This document shows, piece after piece, positions 9,756 through 19,671 of a stretch of 64,000 nt of DNA. This DNA is from Chelatococcus sp. YT9 (GTDB taxonomy: Bacteria; Pseudomonadota; Alphaproteobacteria; Rhizobiales; Beijerinckiaceae), in NCBI RefSeq assembly GCF_018398315.1, contig NZ_JAHBRW010000001.1, positions 1,422,001-1,486,000 of the forward strand. Reading direction: 5' to 3'. The first letter of the stretch is position 1. Each line of letters starts with the position of its first letter. The notes below the pieces were generated by a model, which made no database searches, was not told the DNA's origin, and saw nothing but the letters and a program-made list of their open reading frames with translations. The translations under genes and the position numbers were made by a program.

Positions 9756-11375
9756 ATGATCATGATGCGCAAAAACTGGAAGAGCGCCGCGATGGCCGGT
9801 GCCATGGCGGGGCTCATGGCGGGATTGCTGGCCAGCGTGTCACCTGTCGCAGCCGCCACCCCAAAAGATACGCTTGTGCTGGCTTGGGCAATCGACGACA
9901 TCATCACGCTCGACCCGGCTGAATCGTTCGAGATCAGCGCCGGTGAGATCATGGGCAATACCTATGATCGGCTTGTGCGCTTCGATATCAACGATCCGTC
10001 CAAGCTTTACGGCGACATCGCCGATTCCTGGACAGTCTCGGACGACGGCAAGCTCTATACTTTCAAGCTGAAGCCGAACCTGAAATTTGCATCCGGCAAC
10101 CCGCTGACGGCCGACGACGTCGTCTATTCGCTGCAACGGGCCGTCAAGCTCGACAAGACGCCGGCCTTCATCCTCACCCAGCTTGGATGGTCTAAGGACA
10201 ACGTCGATAGCAAGGTCAAGAAGGTCGATGACCTGACCGTGACCCTCGAGACCGACAAGCCCTACGCGCCAAGCTTCGTCCTGAATTGCCTCACCGCCAA
10301 TGTTGCGGCGATCATCGACAAGAAGCTCGTCGAGGCCAACGCCAAGGACGGCGACCTGGGCTATGGCTGGTTGAAGACACACTATGCCGGGTCCGGCCCG
10401 CTGAAGATCCGCGACTGGCGCGCCAACGAAATCCTCGCCATGGAGCGCAACGACAACTATTACGGCGAAAAATCCAAGCTGCCGCGCGTCATCTACCGCC
10501 ACGTGAAAGAGAGCGCCACCCAGCGACTGCTCCTGGAAAAAGGCGATGTCGACATCGCGCGCAATCTGGAGCCCGGGGATCTCGACGCCGTCGCCAAGAA
10601 TGCCGATGTGAGTGTCACCAATACGCCGAAGGGCACGATCTACTACTTCAGCCTCAACCAGAAGAACCCCACGCTGGCCAAGCCTGAGGTCCGGGAGGCC
10701 ATGAAGTATCTCGTCGACTATGACGCGATCGGCAAGACCTTCATCAAGGGCATCGGCGAGATCCATCAGACCTTCCTGCCGAAGGGCCTGCTCGGCGCCT
10801 CCGATGAGAAGCCCTATAAGCTCGATGTCGCCAAGGCCAAGGAGCTTCTGGCCAAAGCAGGCCTGAAGGACGGGTTCACTATCACCATGGATGTGCGCAA
10901 CACCCAACCGGTGACGGGCATAGCCGAAGCGGTGCAGCGCAGCTTCGCCCAGGCCGGCATCAAGATGGAAATCATTCCCGGAGACGGCAAACAGACGCTC
11001 ACCAAATATCGTGCCCGCAATCATGACCTCTACATCGGTCAATGGGGGGCGGACTATTGGGACCCACATACGAATGCCGATACCTTTGCCCGCAATCCGG
11101 ACAACTCCGACAACGCCTCCTCCAAGACCCTGGCTTGGCGCAATGATTGGGATATTCCGGAATTGACGAAGAAGGCCGATGCGGCCGTCCTGGAACGCGA
11201 CACCGAAAAACGCGCTCAGCTGTACAAGGACATGCAGAAGGATGTGCTCGCGACGAGCCCCTATGTCATCATCTTCCAGATGATCGAGACGGCGGGCGTG
11301 CGCAAGGACGTCAAGGATTTCAAGCTCGGACCCACCTCGGACACGACCTACACCTTCAAGGCTTCCAAGAGCTGA
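9756..11375 (+). CDS. Peptide ABC transporter solute-binding protein
   Basis: Periplasmic family 5 solute-binding protein (DppA/OppA type) that delivers a peptide or similar ligand to the membrane complex encoded next. It has a Sec signal peptide: basic MRKNWKS, a hydrophobic Ala/Gly/Met-rich core, and a likely cut after PVAAA. The mature part opens with TLVLAWAIDDIITLDPAE, typical of the family, and has the usual length (539 residues in total). ATG 9756 is preceded by GAGGGGA; the upstream in-frame start at 9699 is less likely. It heads a five-gene operon of binding protein, two permeases and two ATPases. The ligand cannot be told from the sequence. Confidence 0.93.
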   Translation: MIMMRKNWKSAAMAGAMAGLMAGLLASVSPVAAATPKDTLVLAWAIDDIITLDPAESFEISAGEIMGNTYDRLVRFDINDPSKLYGDIADSWTVSDDGKLYTFKLKPNLKFASGNPLTADDVVYSLQRAVKLDKTPAFILTQLGWSKDNVDSKVKKVDDLTVTLETDKPYAPSFVLNCLTANVAAIIDKKLVEANAKDGDLGYGWLKTHYAGSGPLKIRDWRANEILAMERNDNYYGEKSKLPRVIYRHVKESATQRLLLEKGDVDIARNLEPGDLDAVAKNADVSVTNTPKGTIYYFSLNQKNPTLAKPEVREAMKYLVDYDAIGKTFIKGIGEIHQTFLPKGLLGASDEKPYKLDVAKAKELLAKAGLKDGFTITMDVRNTQPVTGIAEAVQRSFAQAGIKMEIIPGDGKQTLTKYRARNHDLYIGQWGADYWDPHTNADTFARNPDNSDNASSKTLAWRNDWDIPELTKKADAAVLERDTEKRAQLYKDMQKDVLATSPYVIIFQMIETAGVRKDVKDFKLGPTSDTTYTFKASKS

Positions 11376-11384
11376 CGGCGCGTC

Positions 11385-12470
11385 ATGGTCGTCACTGAGA
11401 CGCCCCGGCCGGGTGGCATCAAGCCCACCCGGCCTCGCGCGAGATCCCGTTCATTAGCGGCCGCATCCAGCGTCGGGCGCTTCCTCGTCATCGTCGTTCT
11501 GACCTATCTCGGCCTACTGGCGGTCACGTTCTTCATCGGACGGGTCATTCCCGTCGATCCCGTGCTCGCCATCGTGGGTGACCGCGCGCCCACCCATGTG
11601 GTCGAACGCACCCGGGAGGAGCTCGGTCTCAACAAGCCGCTCATCGAGCAGTTCGTCATCTACGTCCGCAACGTGCTGACAGGAGACCTCGGCACATCGG
11701 TGCTGACATCGAACCGCGTGATCGACGATATCCGGCGCGTCTTTCCGGCCACGCTCGAGCTCGCGACGCTCGGCACACTCATCGGCGCTGTCTTCGGCAT
11801 TCCGCTCGGCGTGCTTGCGGCCGTCAGGCGCGGAAGCCTTGCCGACCAGCTCGTGCGCGTGATCGGGCTCGTCGGCTATTCCGTGCCGATCTTCTGGCTC
11901 GGTCTGATGGCCCTGCTCGTCTTCTATGCGCGCCTCGGCTGGACGGAGGGACCGGGCCGCTTCGACATCATCTATGAATACACGATCACGCCGGTGACCG
12001 GCATTCTGCTCCTCGACACGGCGATGGCAGGGGAATGGGACGCGTTCCGCAACGTCGCGGGCCATCTCATCCTGCCCTCGGCGCTGCTCGGCTATTTCTC
12101 GCTGGCCTATATCAGCCGCATGACACGCTCGTTCATGCTGAACGAGCTCAGTCAGGAATATGTCGTCGCTGCCCGTGCCAAGGGCATTTCCGAGGCGCGC
12201 GTCATCTGGCGCCATGCCCTGCGTAACGCCGCCGTACCGCTCGTGACCGTGATCGTGCTGTCCTACGCCGGCCTGCTTGAAGGATCGGTGCTGACCGAAT
12301 CCGTCTTTGCCTGGCCAGGGTTAGGACTTTACATCACCAATTCGCTCCAGAATGCCGACATGAACGCGGTGCTCGGCGGCACCATCGTGGTCGGCTCGGT
12401 CTTCATCGGGCTCAATCTCCTGTCGGACCTGCTCTATCGCTTCCTCGATCCAAGGACGAAGCGGCGATGA
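11385..12470 (+). CDS. Peptide ABC transporter permease, DppB type
   Basis: First inner-membrane channel subunit of the importer (BPD_transp_1 fold). It has an N-terminal hydrophobic helix followed by the DppB-type region with IPVDPVLAIVGDRAP and EELGLNKPLIEQF, and several more transmembrane helices. The coupling-helix EAA loop is seen as EYVVAARAKGISEARVIWRHALRNA, which contacts the ATPase. At 361 residues it is slightly longer than usual because of an insert around residues 185-205. It begins 9 bases after the binding-protein stop. Confidence 0.93.
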   Translation: MVVTETPRPGGIKPTRPRARSRSLAAASSVGRFLVIVVLTYLGLLAVTFFIGRVIPVDPVLAIVGDRAPTHVVERTREELGLNKPLIEQFVIYVRNVLTGDLGTSVLTSNRVIDDIRRVFPATLELATLGTLIGAVFGIPLGVLAAVRRGSLADQLVRVIGLVGYSVPIFWLGLMALLVFYARLGWTEGPGRFDIIYEYTITPVTGILLLDTAMAGEWDAFRNVAGHLILPSALLGYFSLAYISRMTRSFMLNELSQEYVVAARAKGISEARVIWRHALRNAAVPLVTVIVLSYAGLLEGSVLTESVFAWPGLGLYITNSLQNADMNAVLGGTIVVGSVFIGLNLLSDLLYRFLDPRTKRR

Positions 12471-12510
12471 AGGCCGGCGAGCAGCGACATCTCATCATGA
12501 CAGACATGCG

Positions 12511-13437
12511 ATGACGGATATGGCTCAGCCCCAGGACTGGCGGGCATGGCTCACCAGCGATCGGCCGGCCTCTCGCAGCCAAGCACGCCTCGGCCGCGCC
12601 TTCGCCGGCTGGCAGCGTTTCACGGCCAACAAATTGGCCATGGTCGGCTTGGCGATCGTGCTCGGCCTCGTGCTGGTCGCGATCTTCGCAGACGTGATCG
12701 CCCCCTATTCCCCGGTGGAAGGGGGGGACCTGCGCACTGAAAGGCTGTTGCCACCAAGCGCCGCCCATCTCTTCGGGACCGACGACCAGGCGCGTGACAT
12801 CTTCTCGCGCGTGGTCTACGGCTCGCGCATCACGCTGTTCGTCGTGGTGCTGGTCGCCATCATCGCCGCGCCCATCGGCCTTGTCGTCGGCACCGTCGCT
12901 GGCTATGCCGGCGGCTATGTCGATGCCATCCTGATGCGCATCACGGATATTTTCCTCGCCTTCCCGAAGCTCATTCTGGCGCTCGCGTTCGTTGCCGCGC
13001 TCGGCCCGGGAATCGAGAATGCGGTCATCGCGATCGCCATCACCTCATGGCCGCCATATGCCCGCATTGCTCGCGCCGAAACGCTCACCATCCGCTCCAG
13101 CGAATTCATCGCGGCCGTTGAACTGATGGGCGCATCCTCCTGGCGCATCGTGCTCCGCCACATCATGCCGCTGTGCGTGTCCTCTTTGATCATCCGCGTT
13201 ACCCTCGACATGGCCGGCATCATCCTCACGGCCGCGGGCCTCGGCTTCCTGGGTCTCGGGGCTCAGCCGCCACTGCCGGAATGGGGCGCGATGATCGCCT
13301 CCGGCCGGCGTTTCGTGCTCGATCAATGGTGGGTCGCCGCCGCGCCGGGCGCCGCAATCTTCATCGTCAGCCTGGGCTTCAACCTGCTCGGCGATGGCCT
13401 GCGCGACGCGCTCGATCCCAAGGCCTCGGACCAATGA
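12511..13437 (+). CDS. Peptide ABC transporter permease, DppC type
   Basis: Second channel subunit of the importer. The N-terminal helix after residue 40 (MVGLAIVLGLVLVAIFADVI), the motif HLFGTDDQARDIFSRVVYG, and the EAA loop (EFIAAVELMGASSWRIVLRHIMP) are diagnostic of the DppC/OppC type. The length of 308 residues is normal. It starts about 40 bases after the first permease, and its stop overlaps the next ATG by the ATGA arrangement, which suggests coupled translation. Confidence 0.94.
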   Translation: MTDMAQPQDWRAWLTSDRPASRSQARLGRAFAGWQRFTANKLAMVGLAIVLGLVLVAIFADVIAPYSPVEGGDLRTERLLPPSAAHLFGTDDQARDIFSRVVYGSRITLFVVVLVAIIAAPIGLVVGTVAGYAGGYVDAILMRITDIFLAFPKLILALAFVAALGPGIENAVIAIAITSWPPYARIARAETLTIRSSEFIAAVELMGASSWRIVLRHIMPLCVSSLIIRVTLDMAGIILTAAGLGFLGLGAQPPLPEWGAMIASGRRFVLDQWWVAAAPGAAIFIVSLGFNLLGDGLRDALDPKASDQ

Positions 13438-14315
13438 GCGGCGGACCTGTGAGCGATGGCCATGCGGCGGATCCGCGACTGAGCAAGCCGCTCCTCGAGG
13501 TCGAGGACCTGCGGGTGAGCTTCCCAAGCCGCAATGGTCCTGTCGAGGCGGTGCGTGGGGTCTCCTTCACCCTGGGGCGGGAAAGACTCGGCATCGTTGG
13601 GGAATCCGGCTCAGGGAAATCCCAGACGGGTCGCGCCATCATGGGGCTGACGCCGCCGCATGCCGAGATCACCGCGAGACGCCTCGCCTTCGCCGGAACG
13701 GACCTGATGGAGCTTTCAGCGCGCGAGCGGCGCGCCTTCCGCGGCGAGCGTATCGCGATGATCCTGCAGGACCCGAAATATTCGCTCAATCCCGTCATGA
13801 CCATCGGCCAGCAGATCACAGAGACCCTGCGCGCCCACAGCGATGTGACGCGCGCGGTCGCGCGCGACCGCGCGTTGGAAATGCTAGCCGCGGTGCAGAT
13901 CCGTGATCCCGAGCGCATTTTCGGGCTCTATCCGCATGAGGTGTCCGGCGGCATGGGCCAGCGCGCCATGATAGCCATGATGCTGATAGCCGACCCGGAG
14001 CTTCTGATCGCCGATGAGCCGACCTCCGCGCTCGATGTCACCGTGCAGCTGCAGGTTCTCGGTATTCTCGACCGGCTGGTCAGCGAGCGCGGGATGGGGC
14101 TCATCTTCATTTCCCACGATCTCCGGCTCGTCTCCTCCTTCTGCGACCGCGTCCTCGTGATGTATCGCGGGCGGATCGTCGAGGAGATCGCCGCCAATCG
14201 GCTCAGTGAGGCCACGCATCCCTACACCCGCGGGCTCATCAACTGCCTGCCGAAGATCGGCGATGACCGCCACCCCCTGCCGGTGCTCGACAGGCGGCCG
14301 GAGTGGGCGCAATGA
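13434..14315 (+). CDS. Peptide ABC transporter ATPase, DppD type
   Basis: Cytoplasmic ATPase subunit. Walker A is GESGSGKSQTG, the signature motif SGGMGQRAM, Walker B LLIADEPTSALD, and the switch histidine lies in FISHDLRLV. Near the end comes THPYTRGL, the start of the oligopeptide/dipeptide C-terminal extension, which stops after about 25 more residues. At 293 residues it is therefore shorter than the usual 320-330. The start ATG overlaps the previous stop (ATGA). Confidence 0.93.
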   Translation: MSGGPVSDGHAADPRLSKPLLEVEDLRVSFPSRNGPVEAVRGVSFTLGRERLGIVGESGSGKSQTGRAIMGLTPPHAEITARRLAFAGTDLMELSARERRAFRGERIAMILQDPKYSLNPVMTIGQQITETLRAHSDVTRAVARDRALEMLAAVQIRDPERIFGLYPHEVSGGMGQRAMIAMMLIADPELLIADEPTSALDVTVQLQVLGILDRLVSERGMGLIFISHDLRLVSSFCDRVLVMYRGRIVEEIAANRLSEATHPYTRGLINCLPKIGDDRHPLPVLDRRPEWAQ

Positions 14316-15058
14316 CCGACGCCCTCACCATCAGCAACCTCACTGTCTATTTCGAGGATTTCGCGGCAGTCGATGGTGTTTCCTTCAGCGTGCCGGCGGG
14401 TTCGTCCTTCGGGCTCGTCGGGGAGTCGGGCTCGGGCAAATCGACAGTACTGCGGGCCATCGTCGGGCTCGCGCCGGTGAGTGGCGGCGCCATTCTGCTC
14501 GACGGCAAGCCCGTCGCGCATCCACGCGGCAAGGCCTTCTACCGCCATGTCCAGATGGTGTTTCAGGACCCTTACGGCTCATTGCATCCCCGCCAGACCA
14601 TTGACAGGGCCCTTGCCGAACCGCTCGCCATCCACGGCATCGGCGACGGCGAACGCCGCATCGCCCGCGCGCTCGACGAGGTGGGGCTGGGAAAAGGCTT
14701 TCGCTTCCGCTATCCGCACCAGCTGTCCGGCGGCCAGCGCCAGCGCGTCGCCATTGCGCGGGCGCTCCTTCTGGAACCGGAGGTGCTGCTCCTGGACGAG
14801 CCGACCTCTGCCCTCGATGCCTCCGTGCAGGCCGAAGTCCTCAATCTGCTGGAGCAGCTCAGACGCGAGCGCCGGCTGACCTACGTGCTCGTCAGCCATG
14901 ACCTCGCTGTGGTCACCCATATGTGCGACCGGCTGCTTGTCATGCAGAAGGGGCAGGCGGTGGAGGAAATTTCGGCCCAGGATCTCGCCGCCCGCCAGAT
15001 CAGCACCGCCTATACCCACGATCTCATGGTTGCGAGCGCCGGCTTCAGGCGAGGCTGA
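14312..15058 (+). CDS. Peptide ABC transporter ATPase, DppF type
   Basis: Second ATPase of the importer. Walker A is GESGSGKSTVL, the signature LSGGQRQRVAIARAL, Walker B VLLLDEPTSALDA, and the H-loop VLVSHDLAVV. At 248 residues it consists of the nucleotide-binding domain alone and lacks most of the C-terminal extension normal in DppF/OppF proteins. Its start ATG overlaps the stop of the DppD-type gene (ATGA). It ends the operon. Confidence 0.92.
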   Translation: MTDALTISNLTVYFEDFAAVDGVSFSVPAGSSFGLVGESGSGKSTVLRAIVGLAPVSGGAILLDGKPVAHPRGKAFYRHVQMVFQDPYGSLHPRQTIDRALAEPLAIHGIGDGERRIARALDEVGLGKGFRFRYPHQLSGGQRQRVAIARALLLEPEVLLLDEPTSALDASVQAEVLNLLEQLRRERRLTYVLVSHDLAVVTHMCDRLLVMQKGQAVEEISAQDLAARQISTAYTHDLMVASAGFRRG

Positions 15059-15189
15059 GCTTCGTGAGATCCCAGCCCCCACCCCTCCGCGCACGGGCGA
15101 GCGGTATGGCATTGTTAGCGAAAACAGACTGCGCGCAGCGTGCCGCGGCGGAGGAGCTACGGGCCGCGATATGCAATTCGCGACGTGAG

Positions 15190-15219
15190 ACCCCCTCCCC
15201 TGCGGCAGGGAGCAACGGG
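15190..15219. repeat. Short GC-rich palindrome (dispersed-repeat-like)
   Basis: CTCCC and GGGAG arms around CTGCGGCA, between the convergent ABC operon and holA. It resembles the intergenic palindromes frequent in alphaproteobacteria and the one near 7820. It may also help end transcription from both sides, although it has no T-tract. Confidence 0.35.
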
Positions 15220-15227
15220 GCCGACGC

Positions 15228-16259
15228 TTACCGCCGGCCAGCCCGCCGGGCCGCCAGCGCCACTGACCAGAGGCATTTCAAGGCCAATTCACTGGCAAGG
15301 CCCGCCTGCCGTCGTGTCGCAGCAACACCGGCACCAAGGTCAACGACAACGCCACGCAGCATCGGCGTCGTCCAGACCCGCAACTGCCGCTCTACGGTGC
15401 TTTCGCGCTTGAAATAGAGGCCGCGCATCGTCTTTACGGCCGCGGCCGTCGGCGCGCCGCGATCAACACCGACGCGCGCCTGCGCCAACATGAGCGCATG
15501 CCGTAACGCATAGCCCAGCAGCGTCCCGGCATCCGTCCCCTCACCCATGAGCCTGGTGAAAGCTCGGTCGAGTTCAACCAAGTCGCCCGTAAAGGCGGCG
15601 TCGACAGCTGCATCCATGGCGAGCGCGGAAACATCGCCGATCACTGCCTCGATATCTTCGACGGTGATAGCCCCTTTGCCATGGGCATAGAGGACGAGCT
15701 TGTCGATCTCGCCCCGCGTTGCGCCACGGTCGGCGCCGAGGAGGCCTAGCAGATGCGCCTTGGCCTCGGCATCGATGGTGAGCCCTGCGCTCTTTACGCT
15801 CGTGTCGATGAGCGCCGCGAGGCTGCGAGCGTCGTCGGCATAGCAGGCGATCGCGAGCGCGGCCGGCGATTTCTCGCAGAGAACGCGGAGCGGCGAAGAC
15901 TTCTGGAGTTCGCCCGCCTCGATGACGATGATGGCGTCCTCCGGCGGCGTCGCCAGCACCGTCGTGACGGCAGGAGCCAGATTGCGGCTGCCGACCCTGA
16001 CGCGAATGGCACGCTTGCCGCCGAAGAGCCCGATGGTATTGGCCTCGTCGGCCAGCCGCAGAGGGTCGCCGGCGATATCGTCGCCGTCCATCTTGACGAG
16101 CTGGAAAGGATCGCCCGGATCACTGACGCTGCGTTCCGCGAGCGCCCGCGCTCGCTCCGAAACAAGCCCGCCGTCAGGACCATACAGGAGCACGACGGCA
16201 GCGCGGAGATCCTGCCGCCGCAGCACCGTCTCGGCATCGCTGGCCTTGACCGCGACCAT
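15228..16259 (-). CDS. holA: DNA polymerase III subunit delta
   Basis: Clamp-loader subunit that opens the beta sliding clamp. The 343-residue protein shows the HolA N-terminal domain (VVLLYGPDGGLVSERARAL), the hallmark Asp-rich stretch IIVIEAGELQKSSPLR, and the helical C-terminal part. The order leuS-lptE-holA on one strand is conserved in proteobacteria. lptE ends 6 bases upstream, so the two are surely co-transcribed. Confidence 0.93.
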   Translation of the reverse strand: MVAVKASDAETVLRRQDLRAAVVLLYGPDGGLVSERARALAERSVSDPGDPFQLVKMDGDDIAGDPLRLADEANTIGLFGGKRAIRVRVGSRNLAPAVTTVLATPPEDAIIVIEAGELQKSSPLRVLCEKSPAALAIACYADDARSLAALIDTSVKSAGLTIDAEAKAHLLGLLGADRGATRGEIDKLVLYAHGKGAITVEDIEAVIGDVSALAMDAAVDAAFTGDLVELDRAFTRLMGEGTDAGTLLGYALRHALMLAQARVGVDRGAPTAAAVKTMRGLYFKRESTVERQLRVWTTPMLRGVVVDLGAGVAATRRQAGLASELALKCLWSVALAARRAGRR

Positions 16260-16265
16260 CGGCGA

Positions 16266-16823
16266 TCAGAGGCCCGCGACCTGCCGATTGGCCATCCGCG
16301 CCGCAAGCTGGGTCTTGATCTGTTCAGCCAGCTGCTTGGCGACCAGGATCTCCGCATCCCGGGCCGCGCGCAGGGACGCAAAGCGTTGCGGGCTACGGTC
16401 GTAGGACGCGGATGCAACGGCCTTGCCTGTGAAGATCGGATCACCCCCGGCGTAGGGCCGGAGCGTGTAGTTCGCGGTCCCGATCAGTGTCGCCGACTGT
16501 GCGTTACCGGTGGACGAATCGACGATCGCGGTCTGAACGCGCTCTGAAACCGTCAACTCGAGCCGGTAACGTTTGTCGCCGGCCGGGGCGCCCCCGTTTA
16601 GCGCAAAAACGGTCTCGTTGCGCAGGTAGTGAGCCATGCGCTCCTGGCCGACGGCCGCCCCCATCGGAGCGACCTCGATCGCAGCCAGGTCCGACCGCAC
16701 AGAAGTGCCGGCAGACGTCGTCCCATAAAGTGGGCGGAAACATCCGCCCAGCGACAAGGCGACGGCCAGTGTGAGCACAACGGGTAGAAGCGGTGCTCGA
16801 CGCTTCACGTCAGGCGACGACAT
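16266..16823 (-). CDS. lptE: LPS-assembly lipoprotein LptE
   Basis: Outer-membrane lipoprotein that plugs LptD during lipopolysaccharide export. It has a lipoprotein signal peptide with a hydrophobic core ([13 protein letters not shown]) and lipobox LGGC at Cys28, followed by FRPLYGTT, the classic LptE start. The length of 185 residues is normal. Its start overlaps the end of leuS by 14 bases, and holA follows after 6 bases. Confidence 0.92.
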   Translation of the reverse strand: MSSPDVKRRAPLLPVVLTLAVALSLGGCFRPLYGTTSAGTSVRSDLAAIEVAPMGAAVGQERMAHYLRNETVFALNGGAPAGDKRYRLELTVSERVQTAIVDSSTGNAQSATLIGTANYTLRPYAGGDPIFTGKAVASASYDRSPQRFASLRAARDAEILVAKQLAEQIKTQLAARMANRQVAGL

Positions 16824-19449
16824 TCACGATCCTTTGCGGAACCACAATGATCTTCTTGATCGGCCGCCCCTCAACGGCCCGCTGCACGGCTTCCAACGCG
16901 AGCACCGCCGCCTCGACGGTCGCCGAATCGGCGTCACGAGCGACGGTGACATCGCCGCGGCGCTTGCCGTTGACCTGAACCGGCAGCGTGATCTCGTCCT
17001 CGACGAGGAGAGAACTGTCTGCGACCGGCCATGCGGTCTCAGCCACCAGGTTGGTATAGCCGAGAACCGACCAGCATTCTTCGGCGAGATGCGGCATCAT
17101 TGGGGCGGCGAGTTGCACGAGAATGGTCGCCGCCTCGTAGAGCGCGAAACGCATGTCGGCCGAGATATCCTCGATACCGCCAGCCTCGCCCGCCTGACGC
17201 GCACCAACGGCCGCCGCTTGGAGGGCATTGGTGAGTTCATAGAGCTGGGCTACGGCGCGGTTGAAGCGCAGGCGTTCGATATCCTCTCCGGCCGTCGCCA
17301 GCGCGCGATGGGCGGCTTTGCGCAACGCGAGCGAGGCCGCGTCGAGCTCGGTGGCCGCCGGCTCGTCCTTCACGATGCCCGTTATGGTGGCAACTTCATT
17401 GATGAGGCGCCAGACACGCTGGACGAAGCGGTGAGAACTTTGCACCCCGTCCTCTGTCCAGATGACGTCGCGCTCGGGCGGCGAGTCCGACAGCATGAAG
17501 AAGCGCGCGGTATCCGCGCCGAAGGTGCCGATGATGTCGTCAGGGTCGACCGTGTTCTTCTTCGACTTCGACATCTTCTCGATGGAGCCGATCTCGACAT
17601 CCGCGCCAGTGGACAGCTCGATGGCGCGGCGCTCGCCGCCTTCCGTGGTGATACGGATCTCTGATGGCTGCAGCCATTGCCCGTCCACCCCGCGGTAGGT
17701 CTCATGCACCACCATGCCCTGGGTGAACAAGCCCTCGAAGGGCTCGTCCAGCCCGGAATGGCCGGTTGCGCTCATGGCCCGCATGAAGAAGCGGGAGTAG
17801 AGGAGATGCAGGATCGCATGCTCCACGCCGCCGATGTACTGGTCCACCGGCAGCCAGCGATCGACCACCGCCCGGTCCGTCGGCTCGGTTTCCAGGAAGG
17901 GATCGGTGAAGCGGGCATAGTACCAGGACGAATCCACGAAGGTGTCCATGGTGTCGGTCTCACGCACCGCCGGCTTGCCGCAGTTGGGGCAGGCCACATG
18001 CTTCCAGGTGGGATGGCGGTCGAGCGGATTGCCCGGCACGTCGAAGGAGACGTCCTCGGGCAGAGTCACCGGGAGGCTTTCGGCGGGCACCGGAACGACA
18101 CCGCAGCTCTCGCAGTGAATGATCGGGATCGGGCAGCCCCAATAGCGCTGGCGTGACACACCCCAGTCGCGCAGGCGATAGTTGACCTTACGCTCGGCCA
18201 CCGGCCGCCCGTCGAGGTCGCGACTTTCCAGACGCCTGGCGACCTCCTCCTTGGCCTCTGGAATGCCGAAGCCATCCAGAAAGGCCGAGTTGAAGAGACG
18301 GCCGTCGCCGTCATAAGCCGTGTCAGCGACGGTGAAGTCATCGTCGGCGCCGTCCGGGCGCACCACGGCCTTGACCGGCAGGCCGTAGGCCCGGGCGAAC
18401 TCGAGGTCGCGCTGGTCATGCGCGGGGCAACCGAAGATGGCGCCCGTGCCGTAGTCCATCAGCACGAAATTGGCGACATAGACCGGCAGCGTCCAGTTGG
18501 GATCGAAGGGATGTACGGCCTTGAGGCCGGTGTCGAAACCGCGCTTCTCGGCCTTGTCGATGATCTCCTGAGCCGTGCCGGTGCGCTTGCACTCCTCGAT
18601 GAAGGCCGCGAGCCCGGCATTGCCCTCGGCAGCCTTGCGGGCGATGGGATGATCCGCCGCGATCGCCACGAAGCTCGCGCCGAACAGGGTGTCCGGCCGC
18701 GTGGTATAAACCTGGACCTCACCGGGCTCACCGCCCTTGAGCGCGAAGCGGACCAAGAGGCCTTCCGACCGGCCGATCCAGTTCTTCTGCATGATGCGGA
18801 CCTTCTCAGGCCAGCGCGTCAGCCCATCGAGGGCGTTCTCCAGGTCTTGCGCGTAACGTGTGATGGTGAAGAACCATTGCGTGAGCTCGCGCTGCTCCAC
18901 CAGCGCGCCGGAGCGCCAGCCACGTCCATCGATGACCTGCTCGTTGGCGAGCACGGTATGGTCCACCGGATCCCAATTGACGCGCGCCGTCTTGCGAGAG
19001 ACGAGGCCCGCCTTCAGGAAATCGATGAACATGCGCTGCTGGTGGCGATAATAAGCGGGATCGCAGGTCGCGATCTCCCGGCTCCAGTCGAGCGACAGGC
19101 CCATCGATTTCAACTGGTCGCGCATCGATGCGATATTGGCGTAGGTCCACTCGCGCGGATGCACCTTGTTCGCCATCGCCGCGTTCTCGGCCGGCATGCC
19201 GAAGGCGTCCCAGCCCATGGGGTGCAGCACGTTGAAACCCTTGGCGCGCTTGTAGCGCGCAACCACGTCGCCCATGGTATAGTTGCGCACGTGACCCATG
19301 TGGATGCGTCCCGAAGGATAGGGAAACATCTCGAGCACATAGTATTTTGGGCGCGGATCCGCATTGTCGGTGCGGAAGAGCTGACGCTCGTCCCACACCT
19401 TGCGCCATTTCGGCTCGGCTTCCTTCGGGTTGTAACGCTCCACGCTCAT
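16810..19449 (-). CDS. leuS: Leucyl-tRNA synthetase
   Basis: Charges tRNA-Leu. The 879-residue protein has the class I signatures: the HIGH-type motif in [19 protein letters not shown] and the KMSKS motif in [15 protein letters not shown]. The CP1 editing domain holds [19 protein letters not shown] zinc-binding insert (CESCG and CPNCGKP) precedes [13 protein letters not shown]. The start ATG at 19449 gives [19 protein letters not shown], as in relatives. It heads the leuS-lptE-holA cluster. The 220-base divergent region to the PLP protein gene must hold its promoter. Confidence 0.98.
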   Translation of the reverse strand: MSVERYNPKEAEPKWRKVWDERQLFRTDNADPRPKYYVLEMFPYPSGRIHMGHVRNYTMGDVVARYKRAKGFNVLHPMGWDAFGMPAENAAMANKVHPREWTYANIASMRDQLKSMGLSLDWSREIATCDPAYYRHQQRMFIDFLKAGLVSRKTARVNWDPVDHTVLANEQVIDGRGWRSGALVEQRELTQWFFTITRYAQDLENALDGLTRWPEKVRIMQKNWIGRSEGLLVRFALKGGEPGEVQVYTTRPDTLFGASFVAIAADHPIARKAAEGNAGLAAFIEECKRTGTAQEIIDKAEKRGFDTGLKAVHPFDPNWTLPVYVANFVLMDYGTGAIFGCPAHDQRDLEFARAYGLPVKAVVRPDGADDDFTVADTAYDGDGRLFNSAFLDGFGIPEAKEEVARRLESRDLDGRPVAERKVNYRLRDWGVSRQRYWGCPIPIIHCESCGVVPVPAESLPVTLPEDVSFDVPGNPLDRHPTWKHVACPNCGKPAVRETDTMDTFVDSSWYYARFTDPFLETEPTDRAVVDRWLPVDQYIGGVEHAILHLLYSRFFMRAMSATGHSGLDEPFEGLFTQGMVVHETYRGVDGQWLQPSEIRITTEGGERRAIELSTGADVEIGSIEKMSKSKKNTVDPDDIIGTFGADTARFFMLSDSPPERDVIWTEDGVQSSHRFVQRVWRLINEVATITGIVKDEPAATELDAASLALRKAAHRALATAGEDIERLRFNRAVAQLYELTNALQAAAVGARQAGEAGGIEDISADMRFALYEAATILVQLAAPMMPHLAEECWSVLGYTNLVAETAWPVADSSLLVEDEITLPVQVNGKRRGDVTVARDADSATVEAAVLALEAVQRAVEGRPIKKIIVVPQRIVNVVA

Positions 19450-19671
19450 TGCTGTCGTCGGTCCGGTCGTTCGCTCCTGAGGGAGCGCAAAATGAAGGGA
19501 ATCGGCTCAGAACCATGCCCCATGCGTCAAAAGCGGCGCAGCGGCATTGCCTCACCGAGGTCGATCGGACTAGGACACGAATGAAGGAAGCGGTCAACAA
19601 TGGGCAGCCTTTTAACGCCCTCTGTGGCCGGATGGACAAAGACGGATTCAGTGAAAGATTTGGTGAGGACA

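Noticed and set aside
9840-11069. 409-codon minus-strand frame opposite the peptide-binding protein
   Set aside because: Antisense shadow of a well-supported gene with signal peptide and operon context.
18418-19584. 388-codon plus-strand frame opposite leuS
   Set aside because: Mirror frame of leuS; no independent motif or ribosome-binding site.
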